Assembly (NCBI GenBank): GCA_030035585.1
Contig: CM057462.1
Span: 98,663,234-98,727,233, forward strand
DNA length: 64,000 bases
Direction: 5' to 3'
From: Dugong dugon
Lineage: Eukaryota; Chordata; Mammalia; Sirenia; Dugongidae
The notes under the pieces were generated by a model. It did not search any database. It saw nothing but the letters and a program-made list of their open reading frames with translations, and had not been told where the DNA came from. Below, piece by piece: positions 44,865-55,890 of the stretch. Made by a program: the position numbers and the translations under genes. Position 1 is the stretch's first letter. Every line of letters begins with the position of its first letter.

Positions 44865-45055
44865 TAACCAGTACGCAAGGTACATATGGGCTTACATTAC
44901 ACAAAGTACGTATGGGCTTATTAGTGTTTATTTACTAATCTGTAATGCACAATTCCATGTGGGTTTCTGTGGTGAAAAGCAGGTGAAATTGCACACTACA
45001 GGTAAGTAAGTAAATACAAATAAGCCCACATGTACCTTACTTATTGGGTAACCCA
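44865..45055. repeat. Inverted repeat, ~55-bp arms
   Basis: The left arm 44903-44956 (gtacgtatgggcttattagt ... tgtaatgcacaatt) pairs imperfectly with the right arm 44981-45038 (aattgcacactacaggtaag ... taagcccacatgtac) around a ~24-base loop. An additional copy of the outer part lies at 44865-44894. It resembles a palindromic nonautonomous DNA element; the family was not identified. Confidence 0.75.
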
Positions 45056-45057
45056 TC

Positions 45058-46622
45058 TGTCTTAGGCTGGGTTCCTAGATAAGCAAAACCAGTAAAGCAT
45101 ATAAATATATATGTTCTTGTTGTTGAATAGCAGTGGAACATTGTCTGATATAGTGCCGGGAGATGAGCCCCCAGGTTGGAAAGCACACAAAGTATGACTG
45201 AGGAAGAACTGCCTTCTCAAAGTAGAGTCGACCTTAATGGCATGGAGGGAATCAAGCTTTTGAGACCTTCATTTGCTGATGTGGCATTACTCAAAATGAA
45301 AAGAAATAGTTGCAAACATCCATTAATAATCAGAACGTGGAGTGTACAAAGTATAAATCTAGGAAAATTAGAAATCATCAAAAATGAAAAGGAACGCATA
45401 AACATCAATATCCTAGGCGTTAGTGAGCTGAAATAGACTGGTATTGTCCATTTTGAATCACACAATCATATGGTCTACTACGCCAGGAATGACAACTTGA
45501 AGAGGAATGGCATTGCATTCATCGTCAAAAAGAACATTTCAAGATCTATCCTAAAGTACAATGCTGCCAGTGATAGGATAATATCCATATACCTACAAGG
45601 AAGACCAGTTAATATGGCTATTATTCAAATTTATACACCAACCACTAAGGCCAAAGATGAAGAAATTGAAGGTTTTTACCAAGTTCTGAAGTCTGGAATT
45701 GATGGAACATGCAATCAGGATGCATTGATAATTACTGGTGATTGGAAAGCGTAAGTTGGAAACAAAGAAGGATCAGTAGTTGGAAAATATGGCCTTGGTG
45801 CTAGAAACAATGCCAGAGATCGCATGATAGAATTTTGCAAGACTAACGACTTCTTCACTGCAAATACCTTTTTTCACCAACACAAATGGTGACTCTACAT
45901 GTGAACCTTACCGGATGGAATACACAGGAATCAAATCGACTACATCTGTGGAAAGAGACCATGGAATAACTCAATATCCTCAATCAGAACAAGGCCAGGG
46001 GCCGACTGCAGAACAGACCATCAATTGCTCATATGCAAGTTCAAGTTGAAACTGAAGAAAATTAGAACAAGTCCACGAGAGCCAAAGCACAGCCTTGAGT
46101 ATAAATATATATTAGAGAGATTTATAACAAGGAAATGGTTCACGTGGCTGTAGAGGCTGGAACATCCCAGGTCCATGGGTCAGGATAGAGGCTTCTCCTG
46201 ATTTATGTAGCCTCAGTGGCTGGTGAACCCAATATCAGCAGGTCAGACAGCAAGGCTCTTGCTCACAGATTGCAAAGATTGATGAATCCCAAGACAGGCA
46301 AGGAAGATGGCAGGTAAGCTGCTAGCTCAGATCCCAAGAACCAGAGGTCAGATGAATAGGAGCCAGCTGTAGGATCCAGAGCGAGCAAAAGCCCATAAGC
46401 CTTGCCAGAGAGTCCACTTATATTCAATGCAGGCCACATAAGAAAACTCTTTTCCAACTGATTGGCTACTCACAGCAGATCCCATTATGGAGGTGATCAC
46501 GTTATATCAAATCTCATCATGGAAGTGATCACGTCATCATACGACTGCCAAACTACATTATAACTGCCAAACCACTGAGAATCTTGGCCCAGCCAGGTTG
46601 ACATATAACCTTAATGATCACA
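45058..46622 (-). repeat. MaLR-like LTR, split by an RTE fragment
   Basis: The plus strand runs tgtcttaggctgggttccta ... ggttgacatataaccttaat, ending gatcaca. It shares its text with the truncated LTR at 28116-28540 and supplies that LTR's missing end. The 3'-equivalent order suggests the sense strand is minus. The 5-base flanks ccatc and ccgtt do not match well. Confidence 0.82.
45113..46099 (+). pseudogene. RTE 5' leader and endonuclease domain, 3'-truncated
   Basis: In an active Bov-B-like LINE this endonuclease nicks the target. Readable pieces include IRTWSVQSINLGKLEIIKNE (45331-45390), GRPVNMAIIQIYTPTTKAKD (about 45602-45660) and a D-box ALIITGDWKA at 45725-45753. The expected Asn of GDWNA is Lys and a stop follows. 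A later TDHQLLICKFKLKLKK near 46017 keeps the catalytic His region. The reverse transcriptase is absent. A perfect 13-base duplication tataaatatatat flanks it (45100-45112 and 46100-46112). Loss of the 3' rather than the 5' end is unusual. Confidence 0.88.
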
Positions 46623-46877
46623 CCGTTCTTGCTCCTGAGGCTAGTTGATATTGGCCTCCCGGGTGAGTCTTTTCTGGTCTGGCCAATCCCCATTCACCAG
46701 CAGAAATCCTCCAGTGTGGCCTGGAAGTCTTAGAACAAGATAACCCAATTACTCCCAATTACTCCAAGATAACCCAATTTCTTAGAACAAGATAACCCAA
46801 TTTCTCTGGAGCCAAGAACGAAGGCCACCTTACTTAGGATAGGTCCTTTCCCCCAAATACTAAATTGTATTGTCTCC
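46623..46877. other. Spacer with short local duplications
   Basis: At 46730-46805 the phrase agataacccaatt occurs three times, twice preceded by cttagaacaa. This is a small local tandem expansion. Otherwise the sequence is unassigned. Confidence 0.6.
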
Positions 46878-47286
46878 TGTATTAGTTTCCTAAGGCTAAA
46901 CACAATACCACAAATCGGGTGGTTACAAGAACAGAAATATTATCTCACAGTTCTGGAGGCTAGAAGCCCAAATTAATGACTGAGCCATGCTTTCTTCAAA
47001 TTCTCTAGGGGAGGAGCCTTTCTTGTCTTTTGCAGCTTCTGGTAGACCCAGGCATTCCTTGACTTATACATGTATCTTCACATGGCTGTCTTTCCTCTGT
47101 CTCTTCTCCTTTTGTAAGGTCACACAGATTGGATCAGGACCCACCCTACTCCTGTATGACCTCAGATTTACTTAACTGATAACATTTTCAAGGACCCTTT
47201 TTCAAAACAAAGTCATGTTCACAAGTACCAGAGTTTAGGACTCCAACATATTTTTTCGGGGGGAATACACAATTCAGTTCATAACA
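46878..47286 (-). repeat. MLT1-like solo LTR, antisense
   Basis: The plus strand begins tgtattagtttcctaaggct, contains cagttctggaggctagaagc, caggcattccttgacttata and ctgtatgacctcagatttac, and ends cacaattcagttcataaca. No matching 5-base flanks were found. Confidence 0.85.
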
Positions 47287-47615
47287 ACTCACTTGCAGCT
47301 AGGCGTAGACTTAACTAAATGCTGGCTAGTGGGAAACAAGTAAAGTATCCTCCTTCTCCCATTCCACCTTAGAATATACAATTACTGCAGCTTCTATGGC
47401 CATCTTGGACCTTGGGGAGATATTGGGAATGGAATCCATGTATAAGGAAGCAATAAGATAGTCCTGATTCCTAAATTGTGGTGTACCATACCATCCTTGG
47501 ACTAACTACCTCTGTATTTCTGAGTGTAGTAAGAACAATAAACCTTTATCTTGCTTCAATCACATTTATTTATTGCTATTGTTACTTGCACCTGAATCTA
47601 ACCCTAACTAATAGA
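47287..47615 (+). repeat. ERV-type LTR remnant
   Basis: The motifs ggccatcttggaccttgggg, accataccatccttggacta, aataaacctttatcttgctt and ctgaatctaaccctaactaa follow a familiar old LTR 3' end. The family is uncertain. Confidence 0.5.
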
Positions 47616-47629
47616 ATGATATATCAGGA

Positions 47630-47890
47630 GTTTAAAAATTGGCCATGCAGTTAAAGAGAACTGAGGCTGAATACTGATTTTGATGTTTACTAGATGTATT
47701 ACCTTGAGCCATTTACCTACCTACTTGACTTAAAACTCAATCCCTTCATCTGAAAATTGATAAGCAAACAAACAACAGCAAACAAAAACTCCTGATATGG
47801 TTGTGTAGAGGGAAAAATGCCGTTTATGTAGAAAATGTGTAATACAGAACCTGGCACACAGAGGAGCTCAGTGAATGTTTGAAGTTGTTA
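47630..47890 (+). repeat. MIR SINE
   Basis: The order is ttaccttgagccatttacct, tcccttcatctgaaaattg, then cagaacctggcacacagagg and agctcagtgaatgtttgaag, the complete MIR layout. Confidence 0.75.
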
Positions 47891-48654
47891 TTAGTAAACA
47901 TTCTGAAGGAATTTCTTATCATTCTTATTTTAATATGACTTTGAAACAAAATCTTATCAATTAGATCAAGGTCTAGCTCTCATAGAGGTTGATAGGAAGA
48001 GTGAGCATCAGTTTAATTCTGAGAGATGTTGAAGACAACTACCCTGATTCATCTAGGATACCATGGGTACTGGCCTCTAGCTCATGGGTAGCCAGAGGCA
48101 TCTGCAGTTCAACATCATCCTCACAGAAGCAGCCAATACTTTTATACTGATTAGTATGCGCTGAGTGGCTGGGCCAGAAAGCATAGAGAATGTGCTTAGC
48201 TCAGGGCCTGCAAAATGATGTTCCGTGAATCTGAATTTACCCCTAGAGCTCATAAATGAATGTCTCAGCACTAGACAAACTACTTAAGAGACATGTAAAA
48301 AAGACAAGTGATATACACTCTAAGTAACAGGAGTTTGAAAAAGAGCATGATGAATGTTACGTCTGCCATCTATTCTATACTTAATAAAGCACTTTCATAT
48401 ATCTTATCTCAGTCCTTTATTTATTAACAATAAACTTATTTAAAGCAGAATTTATGAAATACTTCAATATGCTAATGCGCATCAAAAATTTCCAAATGAT
48501 GATATGAAATTAACCTTCCCTATGCTTTTCCAACCAAACATCATTAACCAGAATGCCATGGAACACAGTTTAGAAAGTGTTACATTTAGAAGCTGTGATG
48601 ACTTTAGGGGTGTGGTCTGTGTTTCAATGACTCTCCAAATGTCTCTTGATTTTT
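47891..48654. other. Unassigned non-coding
   Basis: The stretch 48080-48260 (gcatctgcagttcaacatca, ctgggccagaaagcatagag) resembles an old MER5-like hAT or similar, but not clearly. No exon was seen. Confidence 0.35.
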
Positions 48655-48800
48655 TTCCCATTTGTTATTATTATTATCCTCACTTTATTATCTTCACTTT
48701 ATAGATGAAAAATCTGATGTTCAGAGGAGATAGGTGATTTGCTCAAGTCAAATAGTGGCAGAGACGGACTTTAATTCTTACTTGAAATCGGTTGTGTGGA
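48655..48800 (+). repeat. MIR-like fragment
   Basis: The motif tcactttatagatgaaaaat, then caagtcaaatagtggcagag, is the MIR 3' core. Confidence 0.65.
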
Positions 48801-49266
48801 CTCAAGTTGTCAGGCCTCATGTGGGAGGTAGACAGAGAAACTCATGGGCAAATATGTGCTCTGGTGCTGTACCATTCCCTGGAAGTGTGATCTGGGGCAA
48901 ATTTAGCAGGCTTTCTGATCATTACTTGCTTCCTTTGCTAGAAAGTATAGGGGTAATTAGATTAATGAGTTCTGAAATCCCCAATAACCCTAAAATTTCC
49001 TAATTTGATCTGAGGATATAGATGGCTAAAGAAGATGAATGAAATTGTTACAAGCATCAGAGGAGCAACTTGACCTCTGAAAGTTAGTATCCATTGGCAG
49101 ACTTTCCCAAAATCTGAGCAACCATTATCAGTTATCTCGATTTCATAATGCCGTTTTTATTTTTAATCTTTATTAGTATTATTACTAATAATACTCCTAT
49201 TAATAGCTGACTAAGTTGGTAGAGAGTTTTCCTATCATAAAACAGTTTCATCATCTATTTTCTCAC
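48801..49266. other. Unassigned; possible MIR half
   Basis: The stretch 48886-48960 (gtgatctggggcaaatttag) may be a MIR core. Nothing else was recognised. Confidence 0.35.
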
Positions 49267-49276
49267 ATTACACTTT

Positions 49277-49451
49277 GGAGCCCTGGTGGCTCAGTGTTTA
49301 AAAGTTCGGCTGCTAACCCAAAGGTTGGCAGTTTGAATCCACCAGCTGCTCCTTGGAAACCCTATGGGGCAGTTCTATTCTGTTCTACAGGGTCACTATG
49401 AGCTGGGATTGACTCGACGGCACAGGTTGTTTTGTTTTTTTTTTGCGTTTT
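49277..49451 (+). repeat. AfroSINE, short form, sense
   Basis: This starts gagccctggtggctcagtgt and ends ggattgactcgacggcacag with a T-rich tail. Probable 9-base target duplications ttacacttt (49268-49276) and ttatacttt (49452-49460) differ once. Confidence 0.93.
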
Positions 49452-49504
49452 TTATACTTTGGTCACTATGAGATACAAAGTGAAAGCAGACATGACTCTT
49501 TTTA

Positions 49505-49682
49505 GATTAAGCACTGGGTTGCTGATAGATCAGCTGTTTATAAACTCACCTAGCAGCTCCTTGGAAAAAAAGACGTAGTGGTCTGCTCCTGTAAAGAGAA
49601 CAGCCTAGGAAACTCCTTCTACTGCGTCATACAGGGTCGCTGTGAATAGGAATCGACTCCAGGACACCTAACAACAACAAGA
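49505..49682 (+). repeat. AfroSINE variant, sense, CAA tail
   Basis: A diverged copy, gattaagcactgggttgctg to cagggtcgctgtgaatagga, ending caggacacctaacaacaac. That tail is identical in type to the RTE 3' end. Confidence 0.85.
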
Positions 49683-50288
49683 AGGCAAACGGAGGATTTG
49701 CATAAGACCCTCCGATCAACAAAGTGCACAGTCAAGGTCTGCTGACTTCTGGCTTTGTGTTCTTTCTGCAAGATTGCCTTTTTCTCGCTATCATTAATAT
49801 TTTAAAATATTTTTCATAGAATGTAGATCTCTTCCACATTTAAATTTCTTAACTTTAATTTTGTAAAGGGCTCATGATCTCCATATAATTGGAGCCAGAC
49901 GCTTATTTTCTTCCAGCCCTGGGGCTTCCTTTTTCACCTATAGATGATTGAAATATCTTTCTACTTGCAGCATCCTTGTAGCAACAGCATAAACTCAGCT
50001 TTCATATCTCCTGTTAGGAAAATGCCTCAATTTCAACTCACAGGTGAAAGTATCATACCTTGAAACTATACCAGAGATTTAATAATTTCCTCTTTAAATG
50101 TAGTTTTCTTCTAAATTATTTCATCTCTTCACAACAGAGTAAAGGCTGAGAAAATATTTTAGGTTCCAGACATGTTGGTAAGGTACTGAAGGGAGAAGAT
50201 GGATGGCATCAACAGAGGAATATAATCACCAAGCACCTAATAGATTATTTAACACAATACAAATTCTTCCTAAATGTCCCTTTACTGA
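49683..50288. other. Unassigned AT-rich DNA
   Basis: No repeat or exon was recognised. Confidence 0.4.
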
Positions 50289-50307
50289 TTGAATAAAATA
50301 TCTTTTT
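50289..50307. repeat. TSD, left copy
   Basis: This 19-base sequence is identical to 58378-58396. It marks the L1 3' side. Confidence 0.95.
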
Positions 50308-50449
50308 TAAAATTCTCTTTTATTGTATTTAGGTGACGGTTTACAGAACAAATAGTCTCTCATTAAAGAATCAGTACACATATTGTTTTATGACATTGGT
50401 TAACAATCCCACGACATGTCCACCCTCTCCCTTCTCAACCTTGGAGGAC
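50308..50449 (-). other. Extra L1 3'UTR terminus with AATAAA
   Basis: This duplicates the final ~130 bases of the L1 3'UTR (compare 50694-50810). Its poly(A) signal complement TTTATT is at 50319-50324. A degenerate A-tail lies between that and the TSD. Confidence 0.85.
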
Positions 50450-50464
50450 TTTTTTTTTTTTTTT

Positions 50465-50682
50465 GGTGAAATATACATAGCCAAAGGTACACTATTTCAG
50501 AAATTTCTACATGTACAGTTCAGTGACATCGATTACCTTCTTCCAGTTGTGCTGCTATTCTCACTATCCTTTTCCAAATTATTCCATCACCATTATCTTC
50601 AACTCACTGCCCCCAGGCTTCCCATCAAAACTTTTGAGTTGTTGTTGTTAATTTGATCTCACATAAGTAATTGTTTTCTTTC
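50465..50682 (-). repeat. Unidentified A-tailed segment between two L1 3' ends
   Basis: On the minus strand this ends in a 15-base A-run (T-run at 50450-50464). It contains gtacctttggctatgtatat and caactggaagaaggtaatcg. It looks like the 3' end of another LINE family that I cannot name. It also contains (CAA)n-like aacaacaacaac at its start. Confidence 0.7.
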
Positions 50683-50693
50683 TTTTTTTTTTT

Positions 50694-51612
50694 CGGACCT
50701 CAAATGAAGGTTTACAGAACAAATAATTTCTCATTAAATAGTACACATGTTGCCTTATGACAATGGTTACCAAACCCACAACATGTCAACACCGTCCCTT
50801 CTCAACCTTGGGTTCCCTATCACCTGCTTTCCAGTCCCCTCCTGCCTTCTAGTCCTTATCCCTGGACTGCTGTGCCTCATTAGTCCTATTTTGTTTTATG
50901 GGGCTGTCCAATCCCTGGCTGAACGGTGAACCTCGGGAGAGGCTTCACCTCTGAGCTAAAAGTGTGTCCAGTGACCATACTCTCGGGGTTTCTCCAGTCT
51001 GTCAGGCCAGCAAATCAGGTCTTTTTTTGTGAGTTACAATTTTGTTCTACATCCTTCTCCAGCTCTGTCCAGGACCCTCTGTTGTGATCCCGGTCAGAGG
51101 AGTCAGTGATGGTAGCCGGGCACCATCTAGCTGTACTGGACTCAGTCCGGTGTAGGCCATGGTAGCTGTGGTCCATTAGTCCTTTGGACTAATCTTTTCC
51201 TTGTATCCTGTTCTCTTCATTATCCCTTGCTTCCAAAGGGCTGAGACCAGTGGAATATCTTAGATGGCCGCTCACAGGCTTTTAAGACCCCAGACACTAC
51301 TTACCAAGGTAGAATGTAGAACATTGTCTTTAATAACTGTGTTATGCCAGTTTAGCTAGATGTTCTCCGAGACAATGGTCCCCACAGCCCTCAGCACAGA
51401 AATTCAGTCCCTCCGGGACTTTGGATGTGTCTATGTAGGTTCCATGACCTTTCCATGTACAAGTTGTGCTGACTTCCCTAGTGTTGTGTACTGTCTTACC
51501 CATCACCAAAGTTAACACTTATCTATTGTCTATTTAGTTCCTCCTCATGTCTCCCATCCCCGGTAACCAACAAAGATTGTTTCTTTTTGTGTGTAAACTT
51601 TTATATGAGTTT
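50694..51612 (-). other. L1 3'UTR proper
   Basis: This runs from the ORF2 stop to its own A-tail (T-run 50683-50693). The canonical AATAAA near the tail is not evident (sense reads gaggtccgaaaaaa), which may have favoured read-through into downstream sequence. Confidence 0.85.
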
Positions 51613-54600
51613 TTACAGTAGAGGTCTCATACAATATTTGTCCTTTTGTGATTGACTTATTTCACTCAGCATAATGTCCTCCAGTTTCATCCATGTTATG
51701 AGATGCTTCACAGATTCATTGTTGTTCTTTATCATTGCATAATACTCTGTTGTGTGTATGTACCATCGTTTATTTATCCATTCATCTTTTGATGGGCATC
51801 TTGATTGTTTTCATCTTTTTGCTCATGTGAACAGTGCTGCAATGAATATGGGTGTGCACATGTCTATTCATGTGATGGCTCTTATTTCTCTAGGGTATAT
51901 TCCTAGGAGTGGGATTGCTGGATTGTATGGTATTTCTATTTTTAGCTCTCTAAGGAAGTGCCATATCATTTTCCAAAATGGTTGTATCATTTTCCATTCC
52001 CACCAGCAGTGCATAAGGCTTCCGATCTCCCCGCAGCCTCCCCAACATTCGTTATTTCCTGTTTTTTTGATTCGTGTCAGTAATGCCAAGGTGAGAAGGT
52101 ATCTTATTGTGGTTTTAATTTGCATTTGTCTAATGACTAGTGATCACGAGCATTTCCTCATGTGTCTGTTGGCCATTTGAATGTCTTCTTTGGTGAAGTG
52201 TCTGTTCATTTCCTTTGCCCATTTTTTAATAGGATTATTTGTCTTTTTGTTGTAGAGGTGTTGGATTTTCTAGTAGATTTTAGAGATTAGACCTTTGTCT
52301 GACTTGCAATGTCCAAAAGTTTTTTCCCAGTCTGTAGGTTCTCTTTTTACTCTTTTGGTGAAATCTTTTGAAGAGCATAAGTGTTTAATTTTTAGAAGAT
52401 CCCAGTAGTCTAGTTTATCTTCTGGGGTTTGTATGTTGTTGGTTATGTTTTGTATCCTGTTAATGCCATGCATTAGGGCCTCTAGTGATGATCTTATTTT
52501 TTCTTCTATGAACTTCATAGTTTTTGGCTTTATATTCAGGTCTTTGATCCATTTTGAATTAGGTTTTGTGTATGGTTTGATGTATGGGTCCTGTTTCATT
52601 TTTTTTTTTGCAAATGGACATCCAGTTTTGCCATCACTGTTTGTTAAAAACACTGTCTTTTGCCCATTTGGTGGACTTTGGGCCTTTGTCAAAGATCAGG
52701 TGACCCTAGGCAGATGGATTTACATCGGGGTTCTCAATTCTGTTCCACTGGTCAATGTATCTGTCCTTGTAACAGTACCAGGCTGTTTTGACTACCGTAG
52801 CTGTTTAGTAGATTCTGAGGTCAGGTAGCTCGAGTCCTCCTGCTTTATTCTTCTTCTTCAGTAGAGCTTTACTTATCTGGGGCTTCTTCCCTTTCCTTAT
52901 AAAGTTAACGATTAGTTTTTCCATCTCTTTAAAGAATGTTGTTGGTATTTGGATCAGGATTGCATTGTATTTGTAAATTGCGTTGGGTAGAATTGTCATT
53001 TTCACAATGTTGAGTCTACTTATCCATGAGCATGATAATTTTTTCCATTTATGTAGATCCCTTTGGGTTTCTTGCAGTAGTGTTTTGTAGTTTTCTTTGT
53101 ATAGGTCTTTTACATCCCTGGTTAGATTTATTCCTAAATATTTTATTTTTTTAGGGGCTATTATAAATGGTATTGCTTTCCTGATTTCCTTTTCATCATT
53201 GTCTTTATTGGTGTATAGGAATCCAACCGATTTTTGTATATTTATCTTGTATACTCCCACTCTGCTGAATCTTTCTATTAGTTCCAGTAGTTTTCTCATG
53301 GAGTCTTTAGGGTTTTCTATGTATAGTATCATATCATCTGCAAACAAGGACAGTCTGACTTCTTCATTACCAATTTGGATGTCCTTTATTTCTTTTTCTT
53401 GCTGTATTGCTCTAGCTAGGACTTCCAACACAATGTTAAAATAGGAGTGGAGATAAAGGGCATCCTTCTCTTGTTTCTGTTCTCAAGTGGAATGTTTTCA
53501 GCCTCTCTCCATTAAGGATGATGTTGGCTGTTGGTTTTGCATAGATGCCCTTTCTTACGTTGAGAAATTTCCTTTCTATACCTATTTTATTGAGAGTTTT
53601 TATCAGGAATGGGTGTTGGACTTCGTCGAATGCCTTTTCTGCATCAATTGAGATGATCATGTGATTCTTTTCTTTCCTTTATTTATGTGGTGGATTATGT
53701 TGATTGATTTTTTAATGTTGAACCATCCTTGCGTACCTGATATGAATCCTAATTGGTCGTGGTGTATTAATTTTTTTATACGTTGCTGAATTCTATTGGC
53801 TAGAATTCTGTTAAGAATTTTTGCATCTATATTCATGAGAGATATTGGTCTGTAATTTTCTTTTTTTGTGGCATCTTTGCCTGGTTTTGGTATCAGGGTT
53901 ATGCTGGCTTCGTAAAATGAATTCAGAAGCAGCCCTTCCTTTTCTATGTTCTGAAATATTTTGAGTAGTACTGGTACAAGCTCTTCTCTGAATGTTTGCT
54001 TGAATTCTCCAGTGAAGCCATCTGGGCTGGGGCTTTTTTTTGTTGGGAGTTTTTTTTATTACCTTTTCAATCTCTTCTCTAGTTACAGGTGTGTTCAGAT
54101 TTTCAACATCACATTGTGGTAGTTTGCGTAGGTAGTGTGTTTCTAGAAATTTATCCATTTCCTCTAGGTTTTCATATTTGTTGGAGTATAGTTTTTCATA
54201 ATACTCTGTTATGATCCTTTTTATTTCAGTTCGGTCTGTTGTAATGTCCCCAGTTTCATTTCTTTTTTGGGTTATTTACATCCTCTCCTGTTTTTCTTTT
54301 GTCATTCTGCTGAGTGGTTTGTCGATTTTGATGATCCTTTCAAAGAATGAATTTTTGGTTTTGTTGATTCTTTCTATTGTTTTCTATTCTCTGTGATCTT
54401 TATTATTTCCTTTCTTCTAGTGGCTGTGAGCTTCTTTTGCTGTTCTCTTTCTATTTGTTGAAGTTCTGTAGTTAATGGTTTGATTTTGTCCCTTTCTTCT
54501 TTTTTGATGTGTGCATCTATTGCTATAAATTGTTCCCTGAGTACTGCCTTTGCTGTGTCCCATAGATTTTGTTATGATGTCTTTTCATTCCGTTTGATTC

Positions 54601-55415
54601 TAGGAATTTTTTGATTCCGTCTCTGATTTCTTTTATTTACCTAGTGATTTGTAAGCAGGGTGTTATTCAGTTTCCATGTACTTGATTTTTTTTCTTGCTT
54701 TTCCTGTTGTTAATTTCTACCTTGATGTTGTTGTGGTTAGAGAAAATACTTTGTACTATCTCAGCGTTTTGGATCTTGTTGAGGATTGCTCTGTGGCCCA
54801 AGATGTGGTCTATTCTAGAGAACTTCCCATGTGCATTGGAAAAGAATGTGTACTTTGCAGCTCTTGGGTGTAGTGTTCCATACATGTCTATGAGGTCAAG
54901 TTGGCTGATCGTGCCCTTTAGGTCTTCTGTATCTTTGCTGAGTTTCTTTCTACATGTTCTGTCCTTTACCGACAGTGGTGTGTTGAAGTCTCCTACTATT
55001 AGAACTGTCAATTTCTCTTTTCAGTGTTGTTAGAGTTTGTTTTATGTATTTTGGAGCCCTGTCATTGGGTGCATAGATGTTTATTATGGTTATGTCTGCA
55101 TGATGGATCGTCCCCTTAATCATTATATAGTGTCCTTCTTTGTCTTTTCTGGTGGATTTTGTTTTAAAGTCTATTTTATATGAAATTAGTATTGTCACTC
55201 CTGCTCTTTTTTTGTAGCTGTTTGCTTATATATTTTTTCCATCTTTTGATTTTTAATAAATTTATGTCTTTGTTTCTAAGGTGTGTCTCTTGTAGACAGC
55301 ATATTGATAGATCCTGTTTTTTTATCTCTTCTGTCACTCTCCGTCTCTTTATGGGTGCATTTAGGCCATTTACATTCAGTGTAATTATTGATAGGTGTGA
55401 GTTTGTTGCAGTCAT
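51613..55415 (-). pseudogene. L1 ORF2 (endonuclease/reverse transcriptase), frameshifted
   Basis: The start ATG is at 55415 (MTATNSHLSIITLNVNGLN). Endonuclease pieces include CCLQETHLRNKD, NIYAPNDRAPKY, VGDFNTPLSVKDR and, near 54800, SRIDHILGH. RT pieces include [14 protein letters not shown] (53640) and the catalytic FADD in [10 protein letters not shown] (near 53330-53350). The C-terminal Cys-rich motif is visible near 52040 as ECWGGCGEIGSLMHCWWEW. Its last Cys is Trp here. The frame shifts several times (near 55190, 54960, 53800, 53435, 52800 and 52150). It is nearly full length. Confidence 0.94.
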
Positions 55416-55890
55416 TTTGTAGTGTTTTTATTGGTGGTGCTGACATTTTCTTTGTTCTTCTTACTCTCCTATGCTGAATTTCTTTTGTTTGTGGATTTTT
55501 TTACATTTTTTTTGTTTTTGTAAGTTTTATTTTTACTGAGACTTTAGGGTTTTCTTCTCTATTTTATTGAGTAGGTTTGTTAACTTTCTTTGTGGTTACC
55601 TTGAAATTCACCTTCATCTTCCTTGGTTTGAACCAGTCTATTATTACTTGATATCGCCTTGCCTTCCTCTCCATCAGAAGGTTCTATATCTACACCATTT
55701 ATTCCCTCTTTTATTGCTCTGATGTTGTTGTCATTTACAGATTAACCTTTGTGGTTCCCTGTTGTAATGCTTTCAGTTTTTGATAGTCCTTAACAGTTTA
55801 TTTCCTAGGTTGGTATCTGGCTAGTACAATCCTGTGTCTTGATTCAGCCTATGGTCTTATGTTGTTTTTTCCCAGATCGAAGGGCTCCCT

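Noticed and set aside
45058-46622. 5-bp TSD for this LTR (ccatc / ccgtt)
   Set aside because: Only 3 of 5 positions match, which is not above chance.
51752-52180. 142-codon plus-strand frame
   Set aside because: It is the antisense shadow of the L1 ORF2 C-terminus.
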